Source of the DNA: Pseudomonas sp. QS1027
GTDB lineage: Bacteria > Pseudomonadota > Gammaproteobacteria > Pseudomonadales > Pseudomonadaceae
Length of the DNA: 64,000 nt
NCBI RefSeq assembly: GCF_002814235.1
Contig: NZ_PHSU01000011.1
Span: 372,001-436,000, forward strand
Direction of reading: 5' to 3'
Part shown: positions 55,774 through 64,000 of the stretch, one piece after another
How positions within the stretch are numbered: the first letter of the stretch is position 1
Layout of the letters: each line of letters begins with the position of its first letter
Translations under genes and position numbers: made by a program
The notes under the pieces: generated by a model
Database searches by the model: none
The model's input: only the letters and a program-made list of their open reading frames with translations
Told to the model about the DNA's origin: nothing

Positions 55774-56622
55774 TTACTTGATCCACTCGGCTACGCGGTC
55801 CGGGTGCTTGGCGACCCAATCCTTGGCCGCGACGTCCGGCTTGGCGCCGTCCTGGACGGCCAGCATGACTTCGCCGATCTCATCCTTGGAGGCCCACTGG
55901 AATTTCTTCAGGAACGCCGCCACTTCCGGCGCCTTGGCTTCCAGGCCCTTGCTGCCGATGCTGTTGACGGTCTCGGCCGCGCCATAGACGCCTTTCGGGT
56001 CGTCGAGGAAGCGCAGTTTCCACTTGGCGAACATCCAGTGCGGCACCCAACCGGTCACGGCAATGGATTCGTGCTTCTCTTCGGCACGGGTCAATTCGGC
56101 GATCATCGCCGCGCCCGAGCTGGCTTGCAGCTTGTAGTCCAGACCGTAGTCCTTGATGGCCTGGTCAGTCTTGAGCATCACGCCTGAACCGGCGTCGATG
56201 CCGACAATCTTGTTCTTGTAGGTGGTGTCATCCTTCAGGTCGGCGATGGATTTGGCCGTGACGTACTCCGGCACGATCAGGCCGATCTTGGCGTCCTTGA
56301 AGTTGGGGCCGTAGTCGACCACCTTGTCCTTGTTCTTGGCCCAGTATTCACCGTGGGTCACCGGCAGCCAGGCGGAGAGCATGGCATCGAGCTTGCCGGT
56401 GGCAACGCCCTGCCACATGATCCCGGTCGCCACGGCCTGCAGCTTCACGTCGTAACCCAACTTCTGCTTGATCACCTCCGCCGCCACGTTGGTGGTGGCC
56501 ACGCTGTCGGACCAGCCATCGACATAACCGATGGTGATTTCCTTGCCAGCGGCACTTACCAGGGTGGAGCTGATCGCCAGCGCCAGAACAGCACCGGCGC
56601 CTAAGAGTCGTCGCATCTTCAT
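55774..56622 (-). CDS. betX: Glycine betaine-type ABC substrate-binding protein
   Basis: This 282-residue periplasmic protein has the signal peptide MKMRRLLGAGAVLALAISST (then LVSA|AG). The OpuAC-type fold begins KEITIGYVDGWSDSVATTNV and has AMLSAWLPVTHGEYW, GIDAGSGVMLKTDQAI and the aromatic-box region AVTGWVPHWMFAKWKLRFLD, whose Trp residues bind quaternary ammonium. Stand-alone betaine-binding proteins of Pseudomonas dock with a shared core transporter. A gene next to actP-yjcH matches PA3236 (betX), from memory. The exact ligand is not proved. Confidence 0.85.
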   Translation of the reverse strand: MKMRRLLGAGAVLALAISSTLVSAAGKEITIGYVDGWSDSVATTNVAAEVIKQKLGYDVKLQAVATGIMWQGVATGKLDAMLSAWLPVTHGEYWAKNKDKVVDYGPNFKDAKIGLIVPEYVTAKSIADLKDDTTYKNKIVGIDAGSGVMLKTDQAIKDYGLDYKLQASSGAAMIAELTRAEEKHESIAVTGWVPHWMFAKWKLRFLDDPKGVYGAAETVNSIGSKGLEAKAPEVAAFLKKFQWASKDEIGEVMLAVQDGAKPDVAAKDWVAKHPDRVAEWIK

Positions 56623-56951
56623 CGTTACTTCCCCGAAATGCTGCACCCGACGACTGCCGGGCGACGTCAACGTATTGTTATGGTGCACGGCGCCCCCATC
56701 ACGCCTCACCGCCAAACCGTTCGATCATCAGCGGAGTACTGACGCCCTGATCATCAACCCGCCTCGCCCATCGACCTGCTCTGACAGCGACCTCAAGGCA
56801 ACGAGAAACGACATCAGAACGCCAGCAGTCGGGGGCTTGAGAAATCCCCTCATCTATTGCGCTCGAACTTTGCATGACAAAATACTGCACAGGCCCAAGG
56901 CCGGGGGAAATCCGGGTAACATGCGCGGCTTTGTTCCCATACGGCCCGACC
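56623..56951. other. Divergent intergenic region betX / GH17
   Basis: This is 329 bases between divergent genes, so it should hold both promoters. I see no repeat, terminator, credible small ORF or near-consensus promoter in it by eye. Confidence 0.4.
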
Positions 56952-58502
56952 ATGTCCGCCACTGCCCGCTTCCCGCTCCGCCCCTTTTTGTTCGCCTGCC
57001 TGTTCGGGCTTCTTGCACTCTGCGGCTTCTGGTATGGCCTCGGCCAGCCGGTGATCCTGCCCGATGCGGCAACCCCGACCCACAAGCTGCAATGCGCGTC
57101 CTATACCCCGTTCGCCAAGGACCAATCGCCCTTCGACCAGCCGTTCAAGCCTCGTCTTGAGCGCATGGATGCCGACCTGGCGCTGCTGGCATCGCGCTTC
57201 GAGTGCATTCGCACCTATTCCATGACCGGCCTAGAAGCCTTGCCGGACCTGGCGCGCAAACATGGCCTGAAAATGATGATCGGCGCCTGGGTCAACAGCA
57301 ATCCGGTGGACACCGAGAAGGAGGTCGACGCCCTGATCGCCTCGGCCAACGCCAACGCCGATGTGGTCAGCGCGGTGATCGTCGGCAACGAAACCCTGCT
57401 GCGCAAGGAAGTCACCGGCGACCAACTGGTCAAGCTGATCCACAAGGTCAAGGCCAACGTGAAGCAACCGGTCACCTATGCCGATGTCTGGGAGTTCTGG
57501 CTCCAGCATCCGCAGGTCGCCCCCGCCGTGGACTTCCTGACCATTCACCTGTTGCCGTATTGGGAAGATGAACCTGCCGGTATCGACCGCGCGCTCGAGC
57601 ACGTCGCCCAGGTACGCGAGGTGTTCGGCAAGCGGTTCGCGCCCAAGGACATCCTGATCGGTGAAACCGGCTGGCCGAGCGAAGGCCGCCAGCGTGAAAC
57701 CGCCCTGCCGAGCCGGGTCAACGAAGCCAGGTTCATTCGCGGCTTTGTCACCCTGGCCGAGCAGAACGGCTGGCACTACAACCTGATCGAGGCCTTCGAC
57801 CAGCCGTGGAAGCGCGGCAGCGAAGGGGCGGTCGGCGGTTACTGGGGGCTGTTCGATGCCGATCGCCAGGACAAGGGCGTGTTGGCGGGTCCCGTCTCGA
57901 ACCTGCCGCAATGGCCTCTGTGGCTGGGGTTCGGCGGGGTGATTTTCCTCGGTACCTTGCTGCTGGCCGGGCGAGTGCGCAGCACGCGGGCGGCACTGCT
58001 GTTGCCGCTGCTGGGGGCGCTGGCAGGCTGTTCCATCGGCGCCTGGGGCGAGCTGGCGTGGGTCACCAGCCGGTTTACCAGCGAGTGGGTCTGGGCCGGC
58101 TTGCTGGTGCTGTTGAACCTGCTGGTGCTGGCGTATGCGGCACTGGCCCTGGGTAGCCAGGCCGGTTGGCGCGCCGGTCTGTTCAAAGCGCTGGAGCAAC
58201 GCGCCGGCTGGCTGCTGGCAGGTGCGGGCTTTGCCGCGGCGGTGATGATGCTGGAGTTGGTGTTCGATCCACGCTACCGCAGCTTCCCGAGCGCGGCCTT
58301 GCTGTTGCCGGCGCTGGTGTTCCTGGTGCGTCCGGTGCGCGGCCCGCGTCGGGAGATAGGTTTGCTGGCGTTGATCATCGGCGCCGGTATTGCTCCGCAA
58401 CTGTACCGCGAGGGTTTGGCCAACCAGCAGGCCTGGGGTTGGGCGCTGGTCAGCGTGCTGATGGTGGTCGCGTTGTGGCGCAGTGTGCGGATTGGCAAAT
58501 AA
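56952..58502 (+). CDS. Membrane-anchored GH17 beta-glucan-active protein
   Basis: This is a 516-residue protein. One N-terminal membrane anchor (FLFACLFGLLALCGFWYGLG) precedes a periplasmic GH17 catalytic domain of about 300 residues with acid/base Glu147 (VGNETLLR) and nucleophile Glu238 (IGETGWPSEG). About seven hydrophobic segments from residue 320 to the end follow. GH17 enzymes hydrolyse or transglycosylate beta-1,3-glucans; in proteobacteria such domains shape cyclic or periplasmic glucans. No glycosyltransferase domain is present, unlike NdvB. The ATG at 56952 (MSATARF) is preferred. Confidence 0.85.
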   Translation: MSATARFPLRPFLFACLFGLLALCGFWYGLGQPVILPDAATPTHKLQCASYTPFAKDQSPFDQPFKPRLERMDADLALLASRFECIRTYSMTGLEALPDLARKHGLKMMIGAWVNSNPVDTEKEVDALIASANANADVVSAVIVGNETLLRKEVTGDQLVKLIHKVKANVKQPVTYADVWEFWLQHPQVAPAVDFLTIHLLPYWEDEPAGIDRALEHVAQVREVFGKRFAPKDILIGETGWPSEGRQRETALPSRVNEARFIRGFVTLAEQNGWHYNLIEAFDQPWKRGSEGAVGGYWGLFDADRQDKGVLAGPVSNLPQWPLWLGFGGVIFLGTLLLAGRVRSTRAALLLPLLGALAGCSIGAWGELAWVTSRFTSEWVWAGLLVLLNLLVLAYAALALGSQAGWRAGLFKALEQRAGWLLAGAGFAAAVMMLELVFDPRYRSFPSAALLLPALVFLVRPVRGPRREIGLLALIIGAGIAPQLYREGLANQQAWGWALVSVLMVVALWRSVRIGK

Positions 58503-58552
58503 CAGACAAACCCGACTTCAGGGCTCGACGCTATTGCGCGCTGAAACACCGT

Positions 58553-58645
58553 CCTGTAGGAGCCTGGCTTGCCAGCGAAGAGGCCCCTGAGAACGCTAAA
58601 AGCTTCGCGGCGGTGCGGCGATCCGACAAGCCCTGCTCCTACAGG
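58553..58645. repeat. REP inverted pair, mixed arms
   Basis: The left arm GTAGGAGCCTGGCTTGCCAG and a right arm ending AAGCCCTGCTCCTACAGG are not exact inverted copies. The outer parts match and the inner parts differ. The element lies between the convergent GH17 and small membrane-protein genes. Confidence 0.7.
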
Positions 58646-58669
58646 TTCGGTGTGCGTTCAACGACTCAG

Positions 58670-59029
58670 TCAGGCCGAACGCACCAACCGCAACCCCGCA
58701 ATCACCAACGCAAACACCGCCAGGCTGGTGTTGTACAACGCCAGCGCCGGAAATCCGGCCAGCAGCGCCAGTACCGCCAAAGCCCGGCCCGGACGTCCCG
58801 GTGCGACAAAAGCCAATACCGCCGCAACCAACGCCGTCCAGCCCAACGTCTTGAAGTGGATCAACCACCCCAGGTTGGAGCGTGCCTGGCACTGCCAGCG
58901 CGACGCCTCATCCAGGCACAGCCCGACCCACTGCCCGTCCTCCATCAATCCGTAACGCACGCCATAACTGGCAGCCAGCCACAACGGCAGGACAATAAGC
59001 AGCAGAACCAGCGGCAAGCGGCGAGACAT
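58670..59029 (-). CDS. Small membrane protein, unknown function
   Basis: This is a 119-residue protein. An N-terminal hydrophobic segment (LPLVLLLIVLPLWLAASYGV) is followed by a short loop with two Cys (LCLDEASRWQCQAR), then two or three further hydrophobic segments (LGWTALVAAVLAFVAPG, ALAVLALLAGFPALALYN and LAVFALVIAGLRLV). The Cys pair lies on the predicted periplasmic side and may form a disulfide. I do not recognise a named family. The ATG at 59029 (MSRRLPLV) gives a natural N-terminus; the longer ORF does not. Confidence 0.7.
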   Translation of the reverse strand: MSRRLPLVLLLIVLPLWLAASYGVRYGLMEDGQWVGLCLDEASRWQCQARSNLGWLIHFKTLGWTALVAAVLAFVAPGRPGRALAVLALLAGFPALALYNTSLAVFALVIAGLRLVRSA

Positions 59030-59265
59030 GGACAACTCCGATAAGCGAAAACGGCGCCCAGCATAATCGCCAGAGGCGCCTATGCAAGCGCTCGCCACAC
59101 ATAACTGTTCGGCAAACTGCGGCAAAGTGTATCGTGGCCAGGCAATTACCCGTCGCAACCCCGTCTAAAATGCTTTTTTAGCGTCGGGACATGGCACTTC
59201 GGCAGTACCCCGGTGGTCATAGCCTGCGAACCTCATTCAGTGCTTTCCTTCAAAGGGATGTAGTC

Positions 59266-60564
59266 ATGCTCCTTTCTCTGCGCCTCGCTGCCTTTATCGG
59301 CGGTCTCATCTTGAGTGCGTCCGCCCTGGCAGTCGATGTCGACGCCGCCAGTTATGGCTACCCGCTGACCAACCCGTTCGAAGCGACCATCGCCACCACG
59401 CCCCCGGCGCTGCGGCCGAAGCTGCCCGACGACGACAAGATCCACCAGGCCGACTACAGCCTCAAGCTGCGCCCCGAGCGCGACTTCATCCTCCCGGACA
59501 ATTTCTGGGCAGTGAAGAAACTCACCTACCGCCTGGCCCAGCAGGATCACCCGGCGCCACTGATCTTCCTGATCTCCGGCACCGGCGCACGTTATGACAG
59601 CGCCATCAACGAATACCTGAAAAAGCTCTACTACCAGGCCGGCTACCACGTCGTGCAGTTGTCATCGCCCACCAGCTTCGACTTCATGAGCGCCGCCTCG
59701 CGCTTCGCCACCCCCGGCATCAGCCAGGAAGACGCCGAGGACATGTACCGGGTCATGCAGGCGGTACGCGCCCAGCAACCGAAACTGCCGGTGACCGAGT
59801 ACTACCTCACCGGCTACAGCCTCGGCGCCCTGGACGCGGCCTTCGTCAGCAAGCTGGATGAAACCCGACGCAGCTTCAACTTCAAGAAAGTCCTGCTGCT
59901 CAACCCGCCGGTCAACCTCTACACCTCGGTCACCAACCTCGACAAGCTGGTGCAGACCGAGGTCAAGGGCATCAACAACAGCACCACCTTCTATGAACTG
60001 GTGCTGGGCAAGCTGACCCGCTACTTCCAGCAGAAGGGCTATATCGACCTCAACGACGCCCTGCTCTACGACTTCCAGCAGTCCAAGCAACACCTGACCA
60101 ATGAACAGATGGCCATGCTGATCGGCACGACCTTCCGTTTTTCGGCGGCGGACATCGCCTTTACCTCGGACCTGATCAACCGCCGCGGCCTGATCACCCC
60201 GCCGAAATACCCGATCAGCGAAGGCACCAGCCTCACGCCGATGTTCAAGCGCGCCCTGCAATGCGACTTCGACTGCTACCTGACCGAACAGGTGATCCCG
60301 ATGTGGCGCGCCCGCAGCGACGGCGGCAGCCTGCTGCAACTGATTGACCAGGTCAGCCTCTACGCCCTCAAGGACTACCTGCACGACAGCCCGAAAATCG
60401 CCGTGATGCACAACGCCGACGACGTGATCCTCGGCCCTGGAGACCTCGGTTTCCTGCGCAGCACCTTTGGCGATCGCCTGACGGTCTACCCCCATGGCGG
60501 CCACTGCGGCAACCTCAATTACCGCGTCAACGCCGACGCCATGCTGGAGTTCTTCCGTGGCTAA
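59266..60564 (+). CDS. Exported alpha/beta hydrolase-like protein upstream of mlaA
   Basis: This 432-residue protein has a signal peptide (LRLAAFIGGLILSASALAVD). The alpha/beta-hydrolase features are LIFLISGTGARYD, nucleophile Ser185 in TGYSLGALDA, an acidic residue in HNADDVILGP and a late His in PHGGHCGNL. It is therefore probably a periplasmic serine hydrolase, perhaps acting on lipid. GGGA precedes the ATG at 59266. Its end overlaps the mlaA GTG start by eight bases, which ties it to outer-membrane lipid asymmetry. The true activity is unknown. Confidence 0.8.
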   Translation: MLLSLRLAAFIGGLILSASALAVDVDAASYGYPLTNPFEATIATTPPALRPKLPDDDKIHQADYSLKLRPERDFILPDNFWAVKKLTYRLAQQDHPAPLIFLISGTGARYDSAINEYLKKLYYQAGYHVVQLSSPTSFDFMSAASRFATPGISQEDAEDMYRVMQAVRAQQPKLPVTEYYLTGYSLGALDAAFVSKLDETRRSFNFKKVLLLNPPVNLYTSVTNLDKLVQTEVKGINNSTTFYELVLGKLTRYFQQKGYIDLNDALLYDFQQSKQHLTNEQMAMLIGTTFRFSAADIAFTSDLINRRGLITPPKYPISEGTSLTPMFKRALQCDFDCYLTEQVIPMWRARSDGGSLLQLIDQVSLYALKDYLHDSPKIAVMHNADDVILGPGDLGFLRSTFGDRLTVYPHGGHCGNLNYRVNADAMLEFFRG

Positions 60565-61345
60565 ATCTCTTTTGTTGATCGCAGCCCTGCTCTGCGCAAC
60601 CCCTGCCCTGGCCGACAACAGCAAGGCGCATACCCCGGTGGTGCATGACGCGGACGGCTTCACCGAGCCGTTGACCAAGCTCAAGTTCAACCCGGGCCTG
60701 GACCAGCGCGAATTCGAGCGTTCGACCCTCAACGCCCTGAGCGTCTACGATCCGCTGGAGTCCTGGAACCGCCGGGTCTACCACTTCAACTACCGCTTCG
60801 ACGAGTGGGTGTTCCTGCCGGCGGTCGATGGCTACCGCTACGTCACGCCGACCTTCCTGCGCGAGGGTGTGAGCCACTTCTTCAGTAACCTGGGAGATGT
60901 CTCCAACCTGCTCAACAGCCTGTTCCAGTTCAAGGGCAAGCGCGCACTGGAAACCACCGGACGCCTGCTGCTCAACACCACCATCGGCGTCGCCGGCCTG
61001 TGGGACCCGGCGACCAAGATGGGCCTGCCACGGCAGACCGAAGACTTCGGCCAGACCCTGGGCTTCTACGGTGTACCGGGCGGGGCGTACCTGGTGCTGC
61101 CGTTCTTCGGACCGTCGAACCTGCGCGATACCGGTGGCCTGGTGTTCGACTTCGCCGCCGAAGCGCAGATCAACTTCCTCAACGTTTCGCAGGTCAGTTC
61201 CGACCATCCGGAGATCTATCTGCTGGAGGCCATCGACAAGCGCTACACCACCAGCTTCCGTTATGGCCAGTTGAACTCACCATTCGAATACGAGAAAGTC
61301 CGCTACGTGTACACCGAGGCGCGCAAGTTGCAGATTGCTGAATAA
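60557..61345 (+). CDS. mlaA: Phospholipid-asymmetry protein MlaA/VacJ
   Basis: This 262-residue MlaA family protein removes phospholipids from the outer leaflet of the outer membrane with MlaC and the MlaFEDB complex. DPLESWNRRVYHFNYRFDEW, the Pro-rich DGYRYVTPTFLREGVSHFFS and GFYGVPGGAYLVLPFFGPSN (then LRD) are family signatures. GTG 60557 begins a signal peptide (AKSLLLIAALLCATPALA|DN). The only Cys has Leu-Leu before it, so there is no canonical lipobox, unlike the E. coli lipoprotein. The gene overlaps the hydrolase gene upstream. Confidence 0.93.
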   Translation: MAKSLLLIAALLCATPALADNSKAHTPVVHDADGFTEPLTKLKFNPGLDQREFERSTLNALSVYDPLESWNRRVYHFNYRFDEWVFLPAVDGYRYVTPTFLREGVSHFFSNLGDVSNLLNSLFQFKGKRALETTGRLLLNTTIGVAGLWDPATKMGLPRQTEDFGQTLGFYGVPGGAYLVLPFFGPSNLRDTGGLVFDFAAEAQINFLNVSQVSSDHPEIYLLEAIDKRYTTSFRYGQLNSPFEYEKVRYVYTEARKLQIAE

Positions 61346-61408
61346 ACCCGGACCTTGCAGGGCCTGTCCGGGATATTAAAGACCAACAGGCCTGACCAGG
61401 ACATAAGC

Positions 61409-62218
61409 ATGTACCACCTGATTGCTACCGACCTCGACGGCACCCTGCTGCTACCGGATGATCGCATCGGCGAGTATTCCCACGGGGTGCTCAAGCGCCT
61501 GCAGGAGGCCGGCAAGCATGTGGTCATCGCCACCGGGCGCAGCCAGCCCGATGTCGAGGCGATCCTGCGGCCCTACAACCTGCAGGTTCATCTGATCACC
61601 GCCAACGGCGCGCGGGTCAGCAGTGCCTGCAAGACCCTGGAGGCCAGCGAGCATCTGCCGCCGCAAGCAGTGCAAGCCCTGCTGGACGCCACCCGGTACG
61701 ACCCGAACCTGGTGACCAACCTGTATTGCCAGTCCCGCTGGTTCACCAATGCCGATAGCCAGCTGCTGAAGAGATTCATGCAGAACGAAGGCTTCCCGCC
61801 CACGGTAGTGACCAGCGATGAGTTCCCCCTTGAAGCGGTGGAGAAAGTTTTCTTTATCCACAAGGACAAGGACCATGAGGCCCTGGCGGTTCTGGATGAA
61901 CAGCTCAAGCGCCGGGTGGGCGATCAGGTGCACAGCACCTTTTCCTCGCCTTTCTGCCTGGAAATGATGGCCAGCGGCGTATCCAAGGGCAGCGCCCTGA
62001 AGAAACTCGCGGACTTCCTGCAAGTGCCACTGAGCCAGTGCATCGCGTTCGGCGATGGGATGAACGATGTCGAGATGCTCTCGAGCATCGGCAAGGGACT
62101 GGTGATGGGCACGGCTCACGCCAAGGTCTTCCAGGCTCTGCCCGGGCACGAAACCCTGGGCAGTTGCAGCGAGGAGTCGGTCGCGCGTTATCTGGCGGCG
62201 AACCTGCTGACAGCGTAA
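61409..62218 (+). CDS. Cof-type HAD phosphatase
   Basis: This 269-residue HAD hydrolase has motif I DLDGTLLLPDD (nucleophile Asp8 in TDLDGTLL), motif II in VIATGR, and motif IV FGDGMNDVEMLSSIGKGLVMG. A type-IIB (Cof) cap lies between motifs I and III. It probably dephosphorylates small metabolites such as sugar phosphates or pyridoxal phosphate, as E. coli YigL does. AGGA precedes the ATG at 61409. It lies 63 bases after mlaA. Confidence 0.9.
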   Translation: MYHLIATDLDGTLLLPDDRIGEYSHGVLKRLQEAGKHVVIATGRSQPDVEAILRPYNLQVHLITANGARVSSACKTLEASEHLPPQAVQALLDATRYDPNLVTNLYCQSRWFTNADSQLLKRFMQNEGFPPTVVTSDEFPLEAVEKVFFIHKDKDHEALAVLDEQLKRRVGDQVHSTFSSPFCLEMMASGVSKGSALKKLADFLQVPLSQCIAFGDGMNDVEMLSSIGKGLVMGTAHAKVFQALPGHETLGSCSEESVARYLAANLLTA

Positions 62219-62238
62219 TCAACAGACTGAACACGGTC

Positions 62239-62314
62239 CCTGTAGGAGCATGGCTTGCCAGCGAAGCTTTTGGCGGTCTTACGGGCCCCTTCGCGGGCAA
62301 GCCCTGCTCCTACA
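62239..62314. repeat. REP inverted pair, mixed arms
   Basis: The left arm GTAGGAGCATGGCTTGCCAG and the right arm TTCGCGGGCAAGCCCTGCTC (then CTACA) belong to two REP variants: one CCAGCGAAG type, one CGCGAA type. They are paired in inverted orientation between convergent genes. Confidence 0.75.
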
Positions 62315-62374
62315 AATTCCACGGTGCTTTCAAGATCGATATAAGACTGACTGGCCTCGAAGCAGGTCCGGGGC

Positions 62375-63553
62375 CTAGAGCGCCGACGCCGTCTGCGCCA
62401 CCAGCGAAACCTGCGGCAAGCCGAGGAACCGACACAGCTCCTCGCGCTTGGCCATCGCATCACGACGCCCCAGCTCGATCAATTCGCTGCAATAGGACGC
62501 CTCGAACAACAGGTAACTCAACACCCCGGCACCACTGGTCCGGGTCGCCCCCGGCCCGCGCAGGAAAAAGCGCAGCGCCGCCGGCAACTCATGGCGATGA
62601 CGCGCGGCGATTTCATCGATCGGCTGACTCGGCGCAATCACCAGCACATCCACCGGCGCCAGGCCCAGGCTACGCGGTTGTGGCGGCAACATCCGACTGA
62701 ACTGATTCAAGCGCTGCAACAGCTCGATATCGCTTTCCAGGCTGTCAATAAAAGTGCTGTTGAGCATATGCCCGCCGATCTGCGCCAGGCTCGGCTGCTG
62801 CCCGCTATAGGTCCGCTCGGTGGCAGTGTCGACACCCCGAGGGTTGCCACTGACCCCCACCACCAGCACCCGGGTCGCCCCCAGATGCAAGGCCGGACTG
62901 ATGGGCGCCGACTGACGCACCGCACCGTCACCGAAATACTCCTGGTCCAGTTTGACCGGGGCAAACAACAGCGGGATCGCCGAACTGGCCAGCAAGTGCT
63001 CCACCGTCAGCCGGGTCGGCACGCCGACCCGCCGATGGCGCAACCAGGAATCGATAGCACCCTTGCCCTGATAAAAGGTCACCGCCTGGCCCGACTCATA
63101 ACCAAACGCGGTCACCGCCACGGCGTGCAACTGCTGTTGCTCGATGGCGTGGTCGATACCCGGCAGGTGCAGTTTTTCATTGAGCAGGTCACGCAAGGGC
63201 GAACTGTCGAGCAGCGCCACCGGCACCTGTGAACCCATGCCCAGCAGGCTGTGACCAAAGAAACGGCCGGCCTGGCGCATCACCCCCGGCCAGTCGCTAC
63301 GCAACACCAGATGGCTGCGAAAGCCCTGCCAGAACGCGGTCAGGCGCTCGATGGCCGCCGTGAAGTCCACTGCCCCGCTGGCCAGGCTGACCGCATTGAT
63401 CGCCCCCGCCGAAGTACCGACGATCACCGGAAAGGGGTTGGGAGCCCCCTCGGGCAACAGCTCGGCGATCGCCGCCAGCACACCCACCTGATAGGCCGCG
63501 CGCGCGCCCCCTCCAGAGAGAATCAGGCCGGTGACCGGTTCAGCTGGGCTCAT
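62375..63553 (-). CDS. Patatin-like phospholipase
   Basis: This 392-residue serine hydrolase has oxyanion motif LSGGGARAAYQVG (12-24), nucleophile Ser48 in VGTSAGAINA and catalytic Asp209 in GDGAVRQSAP. It differs clearly from the RssA-like patatin in this window: it has a long C-terminal part with FFLRGPGATRTSGAGVLSYL and no signal peptide. It follows the LpxL-type acyltransferase gene by 70 bases and may be co-transcribed with it. The substrate is unknown. Confidence 0.88.
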   Translation of the reverse strand: MSPAEPVTGLILSGGGARAAYQVGVLAAIAELLPEGAPNPFPVIVGTSAGAINAVSLASGAVDFTAAIERLTAFWQGFRSHLVLRSDWPGVMRQAGRFFGHSLLGMGSQVPVALLDSSPLRDLLNEKLHLPGIDHAIEQQQLHAVAVTAFGYESGQAVTFYQGKGAIDSWLRHRRVGVPTRLTVEHLLASSAIPLLFAPVKLDQEYFGDGAVRQSAPISPALHLGATRVLVVGVSGNPRGVDTATERTYSGQQPSLAQIGGHMLNSTFIDSLESDIELLQRLNQFSRMLPPQPRSLGLAPVDVLVIAPSQPIDEIAARHRHELPAALRFFLRGPGATRTSGAGVLSYLLFEASYCSELIELGRRDAMAKREELCRFLGLPQVSLVAQTASAL

Positions 63554-63623
63554 CGCGACACTCCATTAATCAGTAACATCCTGATACACCACGCCTGCCC
63601 CCCGCCGCAACACCCGGATGGTT

Positions 63624-64000
63624 TTATCCGCGCTTTGGATAGAGTTTGGGCTCACCCGGCGGCCGGCTCTTGAAACGGCGATGGGCCCAGAGGTACTGCT
63701 CCGGGCATTCGCGCAGCGCCACCTCGACCCATTGATTGATCCGCAGGCAGTCGGCCTCTTCGGTCTCCCCCGGGAAGTCCGTCAGCGGCGGATGAATCAC
63801 CAGCCGATAGCCACTGCCGTCGGCCAGGCGCTCCTGGGTGAAGGGCACCACCAGCGCCCTGCCCAGGCGGGCAAACTTGCTGGTGGCGGTGACAGTGGCC
63901 GCCTGGATACCGAACAGGGGCACGAACACACTCTGCTTGATCCCGTAGTCCTGGTCCGGCGCGTACCAGATCGCCCGACCGGCGCGCAGCAACTTGAGCA
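63624..64000 (-). CDS. Lipid A acyltransferase LpxL/HtrB type (C-terminal part)
   Basis: The reading frame runs off the right edge of the window, so only about 125 C-terminal residues are visible. WYAPDQDYGIKQSVFVPLFG, the Thr/Ser-rich TVTATSKFARLGRALVVPFT and the ending ECPEQYLWAHRRFKSRPPGE are typical of late lipid A acyltransferases (LpxL/LpxM, HtrB). They add secondary acyl chains to Kdo-lipid A or penta-acyl lipid A at the inner membrane. The gene next to a patatin resembles PA3242 (htrB2) of P. aeruginosa, from memory. Confidence 0.9.
   Translation of the reverse strand, partial: LKLLRAGRAIWYAPDQDYGIKQSVFVPLFGIQAATVTATSKFARLGRALVVPFTQERLADGSGYRLVIHPPLTDFPGETEEADCLRINQWVEVALRECPEQYLWAHRRFKSRPPGEPKLYPKRG

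Overview
The window is GC-rich chromosomal DNA from a Pseudomonas of the fluorescens type. The evidence is the gene content and order: sdhCDAB-sucAB-lpdG-sucCD divergent from gltA, fabAB directly behind a hybrid sensor kinase, and tgpA with a MoxR ATPase. Many inverted pairs of short REP sequences (core GTAGGAGC..GGCTTGC) of the kind common in this group also point there. I see no insertion sequence, prophage, CRISPR array or tRNA/rRNA gene. Nearly all of the window is core genome.

Layout. Positions 24-4633 (minus strand) hold a coupled operon: moxR, a DUF58 protein, the transglutaminase TgpA and a CHAD protein. A small lipoprotein and an RssA-like patatin follow. Positions 6377-14378 hold the high-affinity potassium system kdpFABCDE on the minus strand, with REP elements inside the operon and helically spaced repeats in front of it. 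Positions 14733-17542 hold an OmpR-type two-component pair and an EF-hand protein with five calcium-binding loops. Positions 17678-24958 hold a PerM/AI-2E family membrane protein, a DUF4892 protein with a coupled 32-codon ORF in front, two coupled alpha/beta hydrolases, a hotdog thioesterase, a pentapeptide-repeat protein, SixA, a DUF4389 protein and GpsA.

Positions 25228-30181 hold a tightly coupled plus-strand operon: a TonB-dependent outer-membrane receptor, a periplasmic ABC-type binding protein with no permease or ATPase, and a hybrid histidine kinase. The kinase sits just upstream of fabAB, which is where P. aeruginosa carries PA1611, a kinase of the RetS/HptB/Gac network. I read this as a candidate outer-membrane-to-cytoplasm sensing line, and it is the most interesting item here.

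Positions 30418-39936 hold fabAB, a His/Pro-rich secreted protein, OsmC-like and pirin-like proteins, a dienelactone-hydrolase-like protein, htpG, two coupled thioesterases, a small lipoprotein and brnQ. Positions 40227-53280 hold the TCA-cycle block, with citrate synthase on the other strand behind a near-consensus sigma70 promoter. Positions 53581-56622 hold actP, yjcH and a betaine-binding protein resembling betX. Positions 56952-64000 hold a membrane-anchored GH17 protein, a small membrane protein, a secreted alpha/beta hydrolase overlapping mlaA, a HAD phosphatase, a second patatin and the C-terminal part of an LpxL/HtrB acyltransferase cut by the window edge.

All family calls rest on motifs and recognisable full-length sequence read by eye. 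No alignment or database search was run. Comparisons with P. aeruginosa loci are from memory.
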